NCBI RefSeq assembly: GCF_008386635.1
Contig: NZ_VUOE01000001.1
Coordinates: 558,001-622,000, forward strand
DNA: 64,000 nt
Origin: Maribacter flavus
Lineage (GTDB): Bacteria > Bacteroidota > Bacteroidia > Flavobacteriales > Flavobacteriaceae
Direction of reading: 5' to 3'
Positions 32,344 through 42,300 of the stretch are shown here, in pieces. The notes under the pieces are model-generated. The model was not told where the DNA came from and did not search any database. It saw only the letters and a list, made by a program, of their open reading frames with translations. The position numbers and the translations under genes are program-made. The first letter of the stretch is position 1; each line of letters starts with the position of its first letter.

Positions 32344-33978
32344 ATGAAAAAATATATCCTGCCACTTTTCGTGTTGTTCGCATCTATAAATTTACTTATG
32401 GCCCAAGAAACAAACTCCTTTCCGGTTCAAGTATCGATAGAAAACGGAATCATCGAAGGAAATTATGATACCCATTCCGGAATTCAGCGCTATTTTGGTA
32501 TCCCATTCGCCCAGCCTCCTGTTGGAGACCTGCGATGGAAAGCGCCCCAACCTGTTAAAAACTGGGAAGGCGTTAAGGAAACAAAAGCTTTTGGCCCAAG
32601 GCCGATGCAGACCATGGTCTTTGGGGATATGAAATCCCGTTCCAACGGGGTAAGCGAGGATTGTCTCTACCTAAACGTATGGACGCCTGCAAAAAGAGAT
32701 ACCAAAAACCTTCCGGTTTTGGTCTATTTTTTCGGCGGTGGCAACGTGGCAGGTGATGCTTCCGAACCCCGTTATGACGGGGAAAGCATGGCCAAAAAAG
32801 GAATTGTTGTGGTTACTACCAATTACCGACTCAATATTTTTGGTTTTCTTGCCCATCCGGAACTTAGTGCGGAAGCCAACTACAAGGCCTCTGGCAACTA
32901 TGGCCTTTTAGATCAACATGCAGCCCTAAAATGGGTACAAAAAAACATAGCCGCTTTTGGTGGAGACCCAAATCACGTAACAATTGCAGGGGAATCTGCT
33001 GGATCCATAGGCGTAAGCCAACAAATGGCCTCTCCCCTATCCAAAGGGTTGATTGCCGGTGCCATTGGCGAAAGCGGAGCAGGAATACATCCCACCATGG
33101 CACCCGTTTCTTTGGAAGAGGCGGAAAAAATCGGTTTGGAGTTTGCAGAAAAAATAGGCTATCCAACATTGGCGGAATTACGGAGTTTGAGTACCCGCGA
33201 AGTGTACGAACTTTATAATGAATCCCAAAGATTTGGCTTTCCAGCGGTGCTTGACGGGTATTTTCTTCCTAAAACGCTCCCAGAAATCTTTGAAAATGAG
33301 GAACAAGCCATGGTTCCCCTACTATTGGGATGGAACTCAGCGGAAATTCCTGGAATGGCATTTACACAAGGGCCATACACTGTAGAAAACTATACCAACA
33401 AAGTAAAGGAGGCCTATCCAAAAGACGTTAAAAAGGTAATGGAACTTTATCCTGCCGGTTCGGAGAAAGAAATAGAACTATCCGCCACGGCATTGGCCTC
33501 CGATCGTTTTATTTCCTACAGTACCTGGAAATGGTTCGATTTACACCGAAAAAATAGCGACCAGCCGGTATATCGCTATCTCTATAGCAAACTTAGGCCA
33601 CCATTAGTGGACAATACCAGAGCCAGTGGTTTGGCAGGCGGTACCGTAGAAAGAGGTGAGGATGTCCCCCCGGCACCAAAACCAGTGGGTGCACCCCATG
33701 CCTGTGAAATTGAGTATTGTATGGGGAACTTGTATTTGGTGGATGACTATGCCTGGACAGCTGATGATTTTAAGGTTTCCGCCGATATGCAGAATTACTT
33801 TGCAAACTTTATAAAAACAGGCAACCCCAATGGCGAAGGTTTACCGCAATGGGACGCGGCCACTGGAAAGGACGATACCCCACCGGTAATGGTCATAGAT
33901 ACAGAGAGTAAGTTGATCAACGCTAAAACTGATGCTCGTTATGAATTTCTCGATCAAGAGTATAGTAATAAAAATTAG
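32344..33978 (+). CDS. Secreted type-B carboxylesterase, second copy
   Basis: A 544-aa protein with a signal peptide (…SINLLMAQ) and a type-B carboxylesterase fold: YFGIPFAQPPVGDLRWKAP, SEDCLYLNVWTP and nucleophile Ser218 in AGESAGS. The likely catalytic His lies in GAPHACEIEYCMG. The oxyanion segment reads YFFGGGN rather than HGGGF, so the usual first His is Phe. It is only a distant relative of the esterase at 25.9 kb. The shared operator-like dyad just upstream suggests co-regulation with the glycosidase operon. Confidence 0.9.
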   Translation: MKKYILPLFVLFASINLLMAQETNSFPVQVSIENGIIEGNYDTHSGIQRYFGIPFAQPPVGDLRWKAPQPVKNWEGVKETKAFGPRPMQTMVFGDMKSRSNGVSEDCLYLNVWTPAKRDTKNLPVLVYFFGGGNVAGDASEPRYDGESMAKKGIVVVTTNYRLNIFGFLAHPELSAEANYKASGNYGLLDQHAALKWVQKNIAAFGGDPNHVTIAGESAGSIGVSQQMASPLSKGLIAGAIGESGAGIHPTMAPVSLEEAEKIGLEFAEKIGYPTLAELRSLSTREVYELYNESQRFGFPAVLDGYFLPKTLPEIFENEEQAMVPLLLGWNSAEIPGMAFTQGPYTVENYTNKVKEAYPKDVKKVMELYPAGSEKEIELSATALASDRFISYSTWKWFDLHRKNSDQPVYRYLYSKLRPPLVDNTRASGLAGGTVERGEDVPPAPKPVGAPHACEIEYCMGNLYLVDDYAWTADDFKVSADMQNYFANFIKTGNPNGEGLPQWDAATGKDDTPPVMVIDTESKLINAKTDARYEFLDQEYSNKN

Positions 33979-34197
33979 AAATCTTTGGACCTTTTATAAT
34001 GTTTAGATTAATAAAACTATAGTACTTAACGTAGTTCCCTTTGACAATCTTTAAGGTGGCGTTATCACTTTCGCCCTCTTGATTTTGACATTTCAGCATT
34101 TACTGCTATTGTATCGAGGGAATTTCGTAATTCTATAACCAAAAGGAGTTGGCTTCAAAAGAATACCTATTTTTGATAGTACCAATATTTCTTTACA

Positions 34198-34857
34198 TTG
34201 ATAAGGCATCTATATTCAGGTATAAGGAAAAGATTTTTACCCATTCTAATCTTTTTTGCGGGCATTATACTTTTATCCTTGATAGTCTGTAATATCCTGA
34301 TCAATTCCTTTGCGGAGGGAAAAACGTATTCCAATCTTACGTCCATTCCTAAAAATAAAGTAGGAATAATTTTAGGTACTGCCAAGAACATCAAAGGGGG
34401 TGGTTCCAATCCATATTATGAATACCGACTGAATGCAATCGTTTCCCTCTTTAAAGCCAAGAAAATTGAATTTATTTTGGTAAGTGGGGATAACGGCAGT
34501 ATTTACTACAATGAGCCTACTACCATAAAAAATGACCTAGTATCATCTGGTGTCCCAGCCGATAAAATTTTCCTGGACTATGCAGGTTTTCGCACTCTGG
34601 ATTCCATGGTACGGGCCAAGGAGGTTTTTGGACTAGATGATGTTACTGTAGTCTCACAAAAATTTCATAATGAACGGGCTATATACATAGCCCACAAAAA
34701 TGAGTTGAACGCCATAGGATTCAATGCCGAGGACATCTCTTTGGAATCCGGTTTAAAAGTACAATTAAGGGAGTACTTTGCCCGTGTAAAGGTCTTTATA
34801 GATTTGGCCCTTAACACCCGACCTAAATTTTCAGGGGATAAAATTAAAATCGAATGA
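34198..34857 (+). CDS. SanA-like DUF218 membrane protein
   Basis: A 219-aa protein with one N-terminal TM helix (about 13-33, PILIFFAGIILLSLIVCNIL) and a periplasmic DUF218 domain: GIILGTAKNIKGGGSNPYYEYRL, FILVSGDNG, DYAGFRTLDSMVRAKEVFG and VVSQKFHNERA. These are the marks of the SanA/YdcF family linked to envelope integrity and vancomycin exclusion. The start is TTG at 34,198: an in-frame stop lies 21 bp upstream and no ATG precedes the TM segment. It lies 39 bp before the Nramp-like gene. Confidence 0.85.
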   Translation: MIRHLYSGIRKRFLPILIFFAGIILLSLIVCNILINSFAEGKTYSNLTSIPKNKVGIILGTAKNIKGGGSNPYYEYRLNAIVSLFKAKKIEFILVSGDNGSIYYNEPTTIKNDLVSSGVPADKIFLDYAGFRTLDSMVRAKEVFGLDDVTVVSQKFHNERAIYIAHKNELNAIGFNAEDISLESGLKVQLREYFARVKVFIDLALNTRPKFSGDKIKIE

Positions 34858-34896
34858 TTACATTCGTTTTAAAATAATTTTGGGTTCTTTTCATTC

Positions 34897-36147
34897 ATGG
34901 GGACATTTCGAATTTTGATCAAGAATCTTGGGCCAGGCTTACTTTTTGCCAGCATGGCGATAGGCACATCACATTTGGTACTTTCCACAAAGGCAGGTGC
35001 ACAATATGGTTGGATTATGATCATCCCTATCGTTTTGGCCAATGTACTCAAATATCCCTTTTTTGAATTTGGCGTTCGTTATACGAGCATAACCAACAAA
35101 ACCCTTATTGAAGGGTATTTGAACCGAGGCAAAGGCTATCTATGGTTTTATGCTTTTATCACACTCTTTTCCACGTTTACCATTTTGGCGGCCCTTTACA
35201 CAGTAACTGCCGGACTCTTTATAAATCTTTTTAAGATGCAAGGTATTTCCATAAGTATGGTGGCCCTAGGTCTCTTTGTGTTTATAAGTACTATACTAAT
35301 TGTTGGGAAATACAAATTTTTGGAAATAAGCCTGAAATTTGTGGTCAGCATCCTTTTTGTGGCACTTATCGTAACTACGGCCCTTGTCCTTTTTAATGGG
35401 AAGACCACTGCAATCGTTGGTTTTGAACCCACACCTATTTTTAACGAGGTGGGTATCCTTTTTTTGATAGGTCTTATGGGGTGGATGCCTACCACTGTAG
35501 AGGCGTCCAGTTGGGTAAGTCTTTGGAGTATTGAAAAATGGAAGACCCAGGACAAGCCAAGCCTAAGGGAGTCCCTTCAAGAATTTAATCTTGGCTATTT
35601 TTTCACAGGCCTGCTCGCCATTTTCTTTATGCTCATCGGTTGGTTTACCCTGTATGGTACCAATACCGTATTAAGTGACAATTCGGTACAGTTTGCGGAC
35701 CAAGTAGTACAACTGTTCACTACGCATATAGGCCCTTGGGCCTATATTTTCATTGCCGTATCCGCATTTGCTACCATGTTCAGTACGTGTATGACGGCCC
35801 ATGATGCCGTCAGCCGTGTTAGTTTGGACATATTGGACTTGTTGCTTCCTAAACAAACCACTAGGCAAACCAAACTGAATTTTGCGGTAACAGTACTTGT
35901 ATTAGCCGTTGTAAATTATATTGTGATTTCGGTTTTTTCAGCAAACATGGGGAATTTGGTGGCGCTGGCCACATTTGTATCCTTTGTGGTGGCACCCATC
36001 ATTGGCTATATGAACTTGAAAAACGTAATGAGCGCCGATATCGACCCACGCTTTAGACCTGGTAGTGCCCTTCGTCTCCTAACCTATTTGGGCATTCTAT
36101 TTCTTTCGCTTTTTTCCCTTTACTACTTCTGGATCGTGATTTTTTAA
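34897..36147 (+). CDS. Nramp-related transporter, divergent
   Basis: A 416-aa inner-membrane protein with about 11 TM helices and the Nramp fold. The first helix reads GPGLLFASMAIGTSHLVLST where metal-transporting Nramps have DPGN, and the sixth-helix region reads GWMPTTVEASSW where they have an Ala/Cys-x-x-Met-Pro-His pattern. The canonical metal ligands therefore appear to be lost, although the overall family (annotated as divalent metal transporters) is clear. The transported ion cannot be predicted from Mn/Fe Nramps. Confidence 0.82.
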   Translation: MGTFRILIKNLGPGLLFASMAIGTSHLVLSTKAGAQYGWIMIIPIVLANVLKYPFFEFGVRYTSITNKTLIEGYLNRGKGYLWFYAFITLFSTFTILAALYTVTAGLFINLFKMQGISISMVALGLFVFISTILIVGKYKFLEISLKFVVSILFVALIVTTALVLFNGKTTAIVGFEPTPIFNEVGILFLIGLMGWMPTTVEASSWVSLWSIEKWKTQDKPSLRESLQEFNLGYFFTGLLAIFFMLIGWFTLYGTNTVLSDNSVQFADQVVQLFTTHIGPWAYIFIAVSAFATMFSTCMTAHDAVSRVSLDILDLLLPKQTTRQTKLNFAVTVLVLAVVNYIVISVFSANMGNLVALATFVSFVVAPIIGYMNLKNVMSADIDPRFRPGSALRLLTYLGILFLSLFSLYYFWIVIF

Positions 36148-36243
36148 AACCACCTGGACCCTTTTAAATAGGAGTGTTTTGGGACGATTTGCGATTGATC
36201 CTTGATTTTTAGACCTTTGCACCTGACAAATGCAAAAGAAATC

Positions 36244-36435
36244 ATGAAGCTTATTTCCATTAGAAGAAGAACAAAAAAAGAAAGAAGGTACACGCAAAAG
36301 ATGGGCGTTCTTTACACCGATGTGACCTACATTAAAAAATACGCCATAGGCATTCCCTTTAAGACACTCCGAAAATACAGAGGTACCTACTACGGTAAAA
36401 TAAAGGATTGTGACGATTGCGTATTGGCGAACTAA
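36244..36435 (+). CDS. Small basic hypothetical protein
   Basis: A 63-aa protein beginning MKLISIRRRTKKERR. I prefer this ATG because the upstream Met gives an unlikely extension and leaves less room for a leader after the Nramp gene. It is very basic at the N-terminus, aromatic in the middle (YTDVTYIKKYAIGIPFKTLR) and ends DCDDCVLAN with a Cys pair. It ends 3 bp before the stop of the convergent OmpA-type gene. No known family. It could be a small conserved flavobacterial protein, or fail to be a gene. Confidence 0.45.
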   Translation: MKLISIRRRTKKERRYTQKMGVLYTDVTYIKKYAIGIPFKTLRKYRGTYYGKIKDCDDCVLAN

Positions 36436-36438
36436 GCC

Positions 36439-38367
36439 CTAATTACTTACTACCTCGATCAAAGTCCGTTCGTTCTGTTTGTGAAGGAAGTCCAAGCAAT
36501 ACACCCCATTGGTACAGTTGTTCTTGATGTTTTCCTCACCATATCCTATGGATTCCAAAATGGTTTCGGAAGGGACGCCCTTGCTTACCAAATAATAACG
36601 AACGACATCCGATCTTTCCTGTGACAACTTTTGGTTGGTGGCATTACTGCCCCTACTGTCCGTATGGGTCTCTATGCGTAACTTAATATCGGGAAAGTTT
36701 TGTACCGCTTCCACTACCTTGTCCAGCTCCATGGTAATTTCGGGGGTCAAGGTGCTATTGCCTTTGGGGAAATAAAACTTTTTAAGTCGTACGACCTTTT
36801 TACCTTCAGTCTCCTCCACCAGGTCTTCCAATTGAAGTAAGCTTATGCTATATGGGCTTTTTTGGATTTCTTCCAATTGCTTACCAGAATAGGATTTTGA
36901 ATATGCGGAAAACTCCCCTTTTCCAGATTGTACCGTGATTTCATCCTGCCAAGGTATTTCTACTGTAAAATCGCCATTTTCTGCACTATACAATTCCTTT
37001 AAGACATTCCCTTCATTGTCCAATAGTTTGATCTGTGCCTTGCCGATTCCTTGGTTGGAGGAAGCGTCCACCACAGTTCCTCGGAGAGCAAACGTCTTAA
37101 GTCCGGGCATAGCATCCATGCGAAAGGCATAGATATCGTCACCACCCTTTCCGCCGGGTCTATTGGAGGCCAAATACCCCATATACGTATCGTTTTCCTG
37201 TTTGATGATGAACCCAAAATCGTCTTCCTTGGAATTGATGCCCTCACCCAGATTTACGGGTATGCCGTATACATCCCGACTTTGGATTCTGGATTTATAG
37301 ACATCCATACCCCCCAGGCCATAAAAAACATCGGAAGAAAAATAAAGACTGCCGTCAAAAATGAAAGGCGCGATTTCGTTCCCAGGAGAATTGACCCGGG
37401 GACCCAGATTCACAGGTGCCGACATTACCTGGCCGTTGTTCGTGGATACGTAATAGAGATCTGTACCTCCATAACTATCATCAAAATTCGCGGCAAAATA
37501 GAGTCGGTCCGTTGCATCATCAAAAAAAGGATAATAGAATGATGTACTTAGGTTCTTTAGCAAAAACCTGAACTGCCCAGAGTTATAGGACATCCCCATC
37601 GCGAGTGAATTTTTCCCGTTTTCATCATAGGTCAACTCTCCTTCTTCAGCATTGGACAAAATATAAAAGAGTCTTTCGTTTTCCTCGGAATAAAAAGGTG
37701 TGGATTTATGGAACTTGGAATCGGGCACTTGATCGAACAACTGTACAACTCCTGTTTTACCGGTATCGCTTATGGCAACTTCATAAATATCCAAATAAGA
37801 TTCTCCAGACGGCACGTACACGCCTTTTGACTTTAAAGGCCTGCTACTGCTGAACAAAAGCTTGTTTTTGTAAAAGGCGGGTGAAAAATCGGTCTGTGGA
37901 GAATTGATAGGCAGGTTGACAAGGTCTACGGTATTGGCATTATTGGCACCCATTTCCAGTATTTGAAAATTGAACTCCGCATTTTCCATCAATTCATTGG
38001 ATAACACCGGGGATTTTGAGCGCAGGAAGGTCTGTACGCGCTCCTTGTTGGAAGTTTTTGACAAGCTTTGCAATAATTGGTTGAATTGAAGCACGGTCAT
38101 TATGGAGTCCTTTTTATTGACTTCCTGATAGATTTCCGATGCATTTTTATAATTCCCAACCTTAAAATAGGAATCGGCCAAATTCAACAATTGCGAATTG
38201 CTCAAGGAACCTTTTTGTTGTTCTTTTTGGTATTCTGTTATCGCCTTTTGATATTGATATCCGTAGAAATAATTATCGCCCTTGGAATTTTTGCCCTGCG
38301 AAAATAATAAGCTGGGAAGGGCAATGAATAACAAGAAAATATATGTTGTAACCTTCATATTCTTCAT
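36439..38367 (-). CDS. OmpA-family protein with TPR and PD40 repeats
   Basis: A 642-aa protein (start at ATG 38,367 just after the PorP/SprF stop; ATG 38,358 is an alternative). After a signal peptide (…LPSLLFSQ) come TPR-like helices (about 25-130), a PD40/WD40-like beta-propeller (about 150-420, e.g. KLLFSSSRPLKSKGVY, LYFSSDVFYGLGGMDVYKS), a carboxypeptidase-like regulatory domain and a C-terminal OmpA peptidoglycan-binding domain (FPKGNSTL, THTDSRGSNATNQKLSQERS). This architecture accompanies PorP/SprF proteins and likely anchors a type IX secretion or adhesin assembly to the cell wall. Confidence 0.9.
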   Translation of the reverse strand: MKNMKVTTYIFLLFIALPSLLFSQGKNSKGDNYFYGYQYQKAITEYQKEQQKGSLSNSQLLNLADSYFKVGNYKNASEIYQEVNKKDSIMTVLQFNQLLQSLSKTSNKERVQTFLRSKSPVLSNELMENAEFNFQILEMGANNANTVDLVNLPINSPQTDFSPAFYKNKLLFSSSRPLKSKGVYVPSGESYLDIYEVAISDTGKTGVVQLFDQVPDSKFHKSTPFYSEENERLFYILSNAEEGELTYDENGKNSLAMGMSYNSGQFRFLLKNLSTSFYYPFFDDATDRLYFAANFDDSYGGTDLYYVSTNNGQVMSAPVNLGPRVNSPGNEIAPFIFDGSLYFSSDVFYGLGGMDVYKSRIQSRDVYGIPVNLGEGINSKEDDFGFIIKQENDTYMGYLASNRPGGKGGDDIYAFRMDAMPGLKTFALRGTVVDASSNQGIGKAQIKLLDNEGNVLKELYSAENGDFTVEIPWQDEITVQSGKGEFSAYSKSYSGKQLEEIQKSPYSISLLQLEDLVEETEGKKVVRLKKFYFPKGNSTLTPEITMELDKVVEAVQNFPDIKLRIETHTDSRGSNATNQKLSQERSDVVRYYLVSKGVPSETILESIGYGEENIKNNCTNGVYCLDFLHKQNERTLIEVVSN

Positions 38368-38368
38368 A

Positions 38369-39355
38369 TTAGAAAAATCTTGGAGAATCAATTTGTTTGG
38401 GTTTACCCTTGGCACCTTTCGATTCCTTATCGGCGGAGCCACCAGAACCTCTTCCCAGATAGAACTTAAGTATGACCTCGTGGGAACCGCTGTTGAACTC
38501 CCCCAACGGATTGGTATTGTAATCGTACGAATATCCAATAAATGTACCATTGGAAATTTGGAAGCCTGCCAAGCCACTGAATGCATTGTCCAACCGATAC
38601 GAAGCGCCCACGGTGAGTACATCACTTATTAGGAAATTAGTGGATAAATTAATATTCACCGGAGCTCCGGACAAGGTATTGACCAAAAATGCCGGTTTAA
38701 ACTTGAGTCCATCCGAAAGGTCAAAAACATAGCCCCCAATAAAGTTGAACTGTAGCTTGTCCTCTACGATGGAGGCCACGTCATCATTATAAATGCCCTC
38801 CGTTAGAAAATTGGGTACCGATGCTCCCAGATACCATTGATCTGCATACATGAACAGACCGGCCCCTATAGTGGGATAAAATCTGGTTATTTGCTCCTGA
38901 TTTAAAGGTTCACCGGGGTTTTCAAAGGTTCCTTTGGAAAAATCGACATTCAGAAAAGAGCCGCCCGCATCCATTCCAAAAGACAATTTTGTCTCGTCTG
39001 ATAGATTTACCTGATAGGAATAGGATAGGTCCGCATAGGTCTGGGTAACAGGTCCGATCTGATCATTGACCACATTGAATCCCAGCCCCATCGTTTCGTT
39101 GCTCAAGGGAAGGTTCGTACCAATCCTAATCGTTCGAGGTGCTCCGGGAATATCGATCCATTGTGCGCGGTACAAGGCAGCGATTTCCGGTGTTTCAACG
39201 GTCCCCACGTATGCCGGATTGAAACTCCCAATATTATACATATACTGGGTGTACTGCGGTTCCTTTTGACCGAAAACCGTATTTGAAACGAGAAATACAC
39301 CTAGGACGAACCCAAGGATACTACCGAATGTTGATCTGTTCTTTAGGTATTCCAT
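38369..39355 (-). CDS. PorP/SprF-family type IX secretion membrane protein
   Basis: A 328-aa outer-membrane beta-barrel protein with a signal peptide (…SNTVFGQ). It starts with QKEPQYTQYMYNIGSFNPAYVGT, the signature of PorP/SprF, and continues with repeated amphipathic strands (GLGFNVVNDQIGPVTQTYAD, YWYLGASVP-like YLGASVPNF). SprF proteins are needed for the surface localisation of a partner adhesin with a type-B C-terminal domain. Here the partner is encoded 6 bp upstream on the same strand, so adhesin, SprF-like and OmpA-like genes form one operon. Confidence 0.92.
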   Translation of the reverse strand: MEYLKNRSTFGSILGFVLGVFLVSNTVFGQKEPQYTQYMYNIGSFNPAYVGTVETPEIAALYRAQWIDIPGAPRTIRIGTNLPLSNETMGLGFNVVNDQIGPVTQTYADLSYSYQVNLSDETKLSFGMDAGGSFLNVDFSKGTFENPGEPLNQEQITRFYPTIGAGLFMYADQWYLGASVPNFLTEGIYNDDVASIVEDKLQFNFIGGYVFDLSDGLKFKPAFLVNTLSGAPVNINLSTNFLISDVLTVGASYRLDNAFSGLAGFQISNGTFIGYSYDYNTNPLGEFNSGSHEVILKFYLGRGSGGSADKESKGAKGKPKQIDSPRFF

Positions 39356-39361
39356 TGCAAT

Positions 39362-42300
39362 CTATCTAATTAATTGGATCCAACCTTTGTCCGTCTTACT
39401 TTCCATGGGACCAAGGGCATCCAACAAAGTATATTCCAGTACGTAGAAATATGTCCCCTTGGGCACTTCCTTGCCCTTAAAAGTTCCGTCCCATACATCC
39501 GCAACGGATTGGCTTCCATTTTGTACTGTATCCGCCCCCTCAAAAACCGTATTTCCATACCTGTCCACAATCGAAATGGCATATTGGATTCCCACCAGGT
39601 TGTTGTCTGCATCCTCTAGGTTTAGTCGTAAAACATCGTTGGTTCCATCTCCATTGGGTGAAAACTGATTGAATAGGAAACCGGGGTCAGCGGATGTCCG
39701 TTCGTTTATGGTAATTTCTATCGTACTTTGATTGTTGGTCGCATCCTTACTGTCCCTGGGCGACGAACGGTCAATGATGGCCGTATTCCTGAAACTTCCC
39801 ACAGCGGTAACCCTACCCGTAATTTGCAGCTCGACAGCATTTTCCTCACCGGCCAGTAATGAAGGTATTGTCCAAATACCAGTTTCTTCAGCATATACAC
39901 CGATGCTTGCACTACTAAATTCATATTCAAAAAGGGACTCTTTCCCTACCTCGATACTATCGCGTACTATGATATTTTCAATGGCTTCCGCAAAGTCCGA
40001 TGCATTGGTAAGATTGGTTACCTTGATGGTGAACGTAATCTGTTCTCCCACCAAAGGTGTTTCATTGTTCACTGACTTTTCTATGTCCAAATCTATGCCT
40101 TCGTATACTTGTGTTTCTATTGAAAGGATTCCCTTATCATTTTCAGGATTATCATCCAATGGCGTTGAAGTAATTAATTCCGCCATATTCGTGTAGCTTC
40201 CATCCTCCAGCACTATCGCTTTAATATCCAAAGTGGCTGTTCCCAATGCCGGTAAATTGACCATTGTCCATGTCCATGATTCGTCAAGTGGGCTATATTC
40301 TCCTAAAGACGTTGTATGGGACACATAGTCAAATCCCGTACCGGTCAAATCATCAACTATGATGACCTCATCCACTGGTTTATCTGTTAGGTTCCTTACC
40401 GTTATGGTAAACGTAATTTCTTCTCCCGGAGCTACATTTTCACGATCGGCTACTTTGGTAATTTCCAAATCAACTGGGCAGTCCGGGCTAGAATTATCGG
40501 GAATACATGGATTATCGTTGGCAGGATCCTGCTGATCATTGACACCATCACCATCAGAATCCAAGATATTGGAATCCAAGGCATCGATAATACCATCTCC
40601 GTCCTCATCCAAAGGATTTTGAATATCGGGACCAACTTCCTCCCCGTCCAAGATTCCATCCCCATCAGTATCTGGGTTATTTGGATCTAAATCAAGTGCA
40701 AATTCCTCACCTGTTAACAATCCGTCGTTATCATCGTCCACATTACAGTCGCTTACGGTAATTACCACATCTACGGAGATATCGGTACAAGGTGCCGTGG
40801 CCACATTGGTGGTATAGGTAAAGGTATAGGGGCCATTGGGAACGCCTTCAAAATCCACTTCGTTATCAGCATTTATGACCAAGGTATTTCCGTTTGCCGT
40901 CCATGTTCCAGCACTTGCACCTACCAATCTACTGTCCAAATCAACGACCGTATTACCAAAGGCGGCAACACTACAGGCGCCTCCATTCGCAACAATGGTA
41001 CCCGTAGTAGGCTCATTACCTATGGTAGCAACCACCTCAACCCTTTCGGAAACGCATCCGTTGGAAACGGCTTCTACATAAAAACTGGTTGTCGATGAAA
41101 TATTGGGGGTAGTGAAATTTTCACCGGCCCCAATAGGTGTAACCGCAGTTGGAGAAGTGTACCAGCTTAGGGAAGCTCCTCCACTGGCCTCAGCCGAAAG
41201 CTCTACTGTTCCGGGTCCACAAGCCTCACCATTGTTTGTTTGAATTATTTGAGGAATGATATTCAAGGTAAGTTGTACCTCAATCGTACCACTGGCACAG
41301 TCATCGGCAAAATTATTGGGCGTACCGTTATCGTCTAGGAAAAATCCAAAATAAGAACCTTCTAAAGTAGGATTGTCAACCTCGGCCGGTAATAAATAGG
41401 CATTCTCGTTTAACGGGTCATTACTGGTACTCCATACTAACCTTGTGGAACCTACCCGTCCGGCAGGGGGCGTTGTGCTTGTATAATCATCCAAACTAGA
41501 AATCGTTGTATTCTGAAAAATGGGTGTGGGTCCTGAGGTTGATTCCACGCCACAAAACGTTGTTTCCAAGCTTGTATCCAGTTCTGGTGCCGCCACACAA
41601 TTATCATCGTCATTGATGGTTCCTATGGCCGTACCCCCATTTGTTAACTGAACTCCATTGGTAGGTGAACCCAATTGAACCGTAAAGGTTTCACTATCCT
41701 CCAATAGTTGATCATCTACTAAGGTCACTGTAATCGTTTCTACTTCACCGGCCGTACCTGTAAAGGACAAATTACCGTCTGAGGCCGTGTAATCAACGCC
41801 ACCCCCTGTTGCCGTACCATCAGAAATAGTATAAGAAACAGTGGTCCCCCCAGCTACCGCAATATCCAGTACAACCTCAAAAACCATCTCTCCTGAAGCG
41901 ACATTCTCATTGGCCGTAACATCAGAAATGGTTAAGGTGGCTTGATCATTGTCAGCAATGTTTACCGTTGCAGATCTTGTCCCCGCCGTTCCCAAATCGT
42001 AATCCGGGGAACTATCGGTCAAAGTTAAAATTACGGTTTCGGTACCTTCCTGTATTTGATCATCTATTGGTGTTATGGAAACTGTTCTAAATTGTTGTCC
42101 GTTAGGTATGCTTACGCTAGCACCTATATTGGCATAATCCGTTCCATTAGTTGCCGTTCCCGTAATATTGTAGGTAACGACAATAGGTCCGCCGGTAGTA
42201 TTCGGCGACCCCAAGTCTATGGTGAAAAGTCCGGTTGCCGTGGCAGGAGTGTTTTCTGCAGCAGTGGCATCCGTTGCAGTAATGGTTGCCGTGAAAATAT

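Noticed and set aside
38368-38625. 86-residue N-terminal extension of the OmpA-family protein
   Set aside because: It lies wholly inside the PorP/SprF gene in another frame. A normal signal peptide begins at ATG 38,367.
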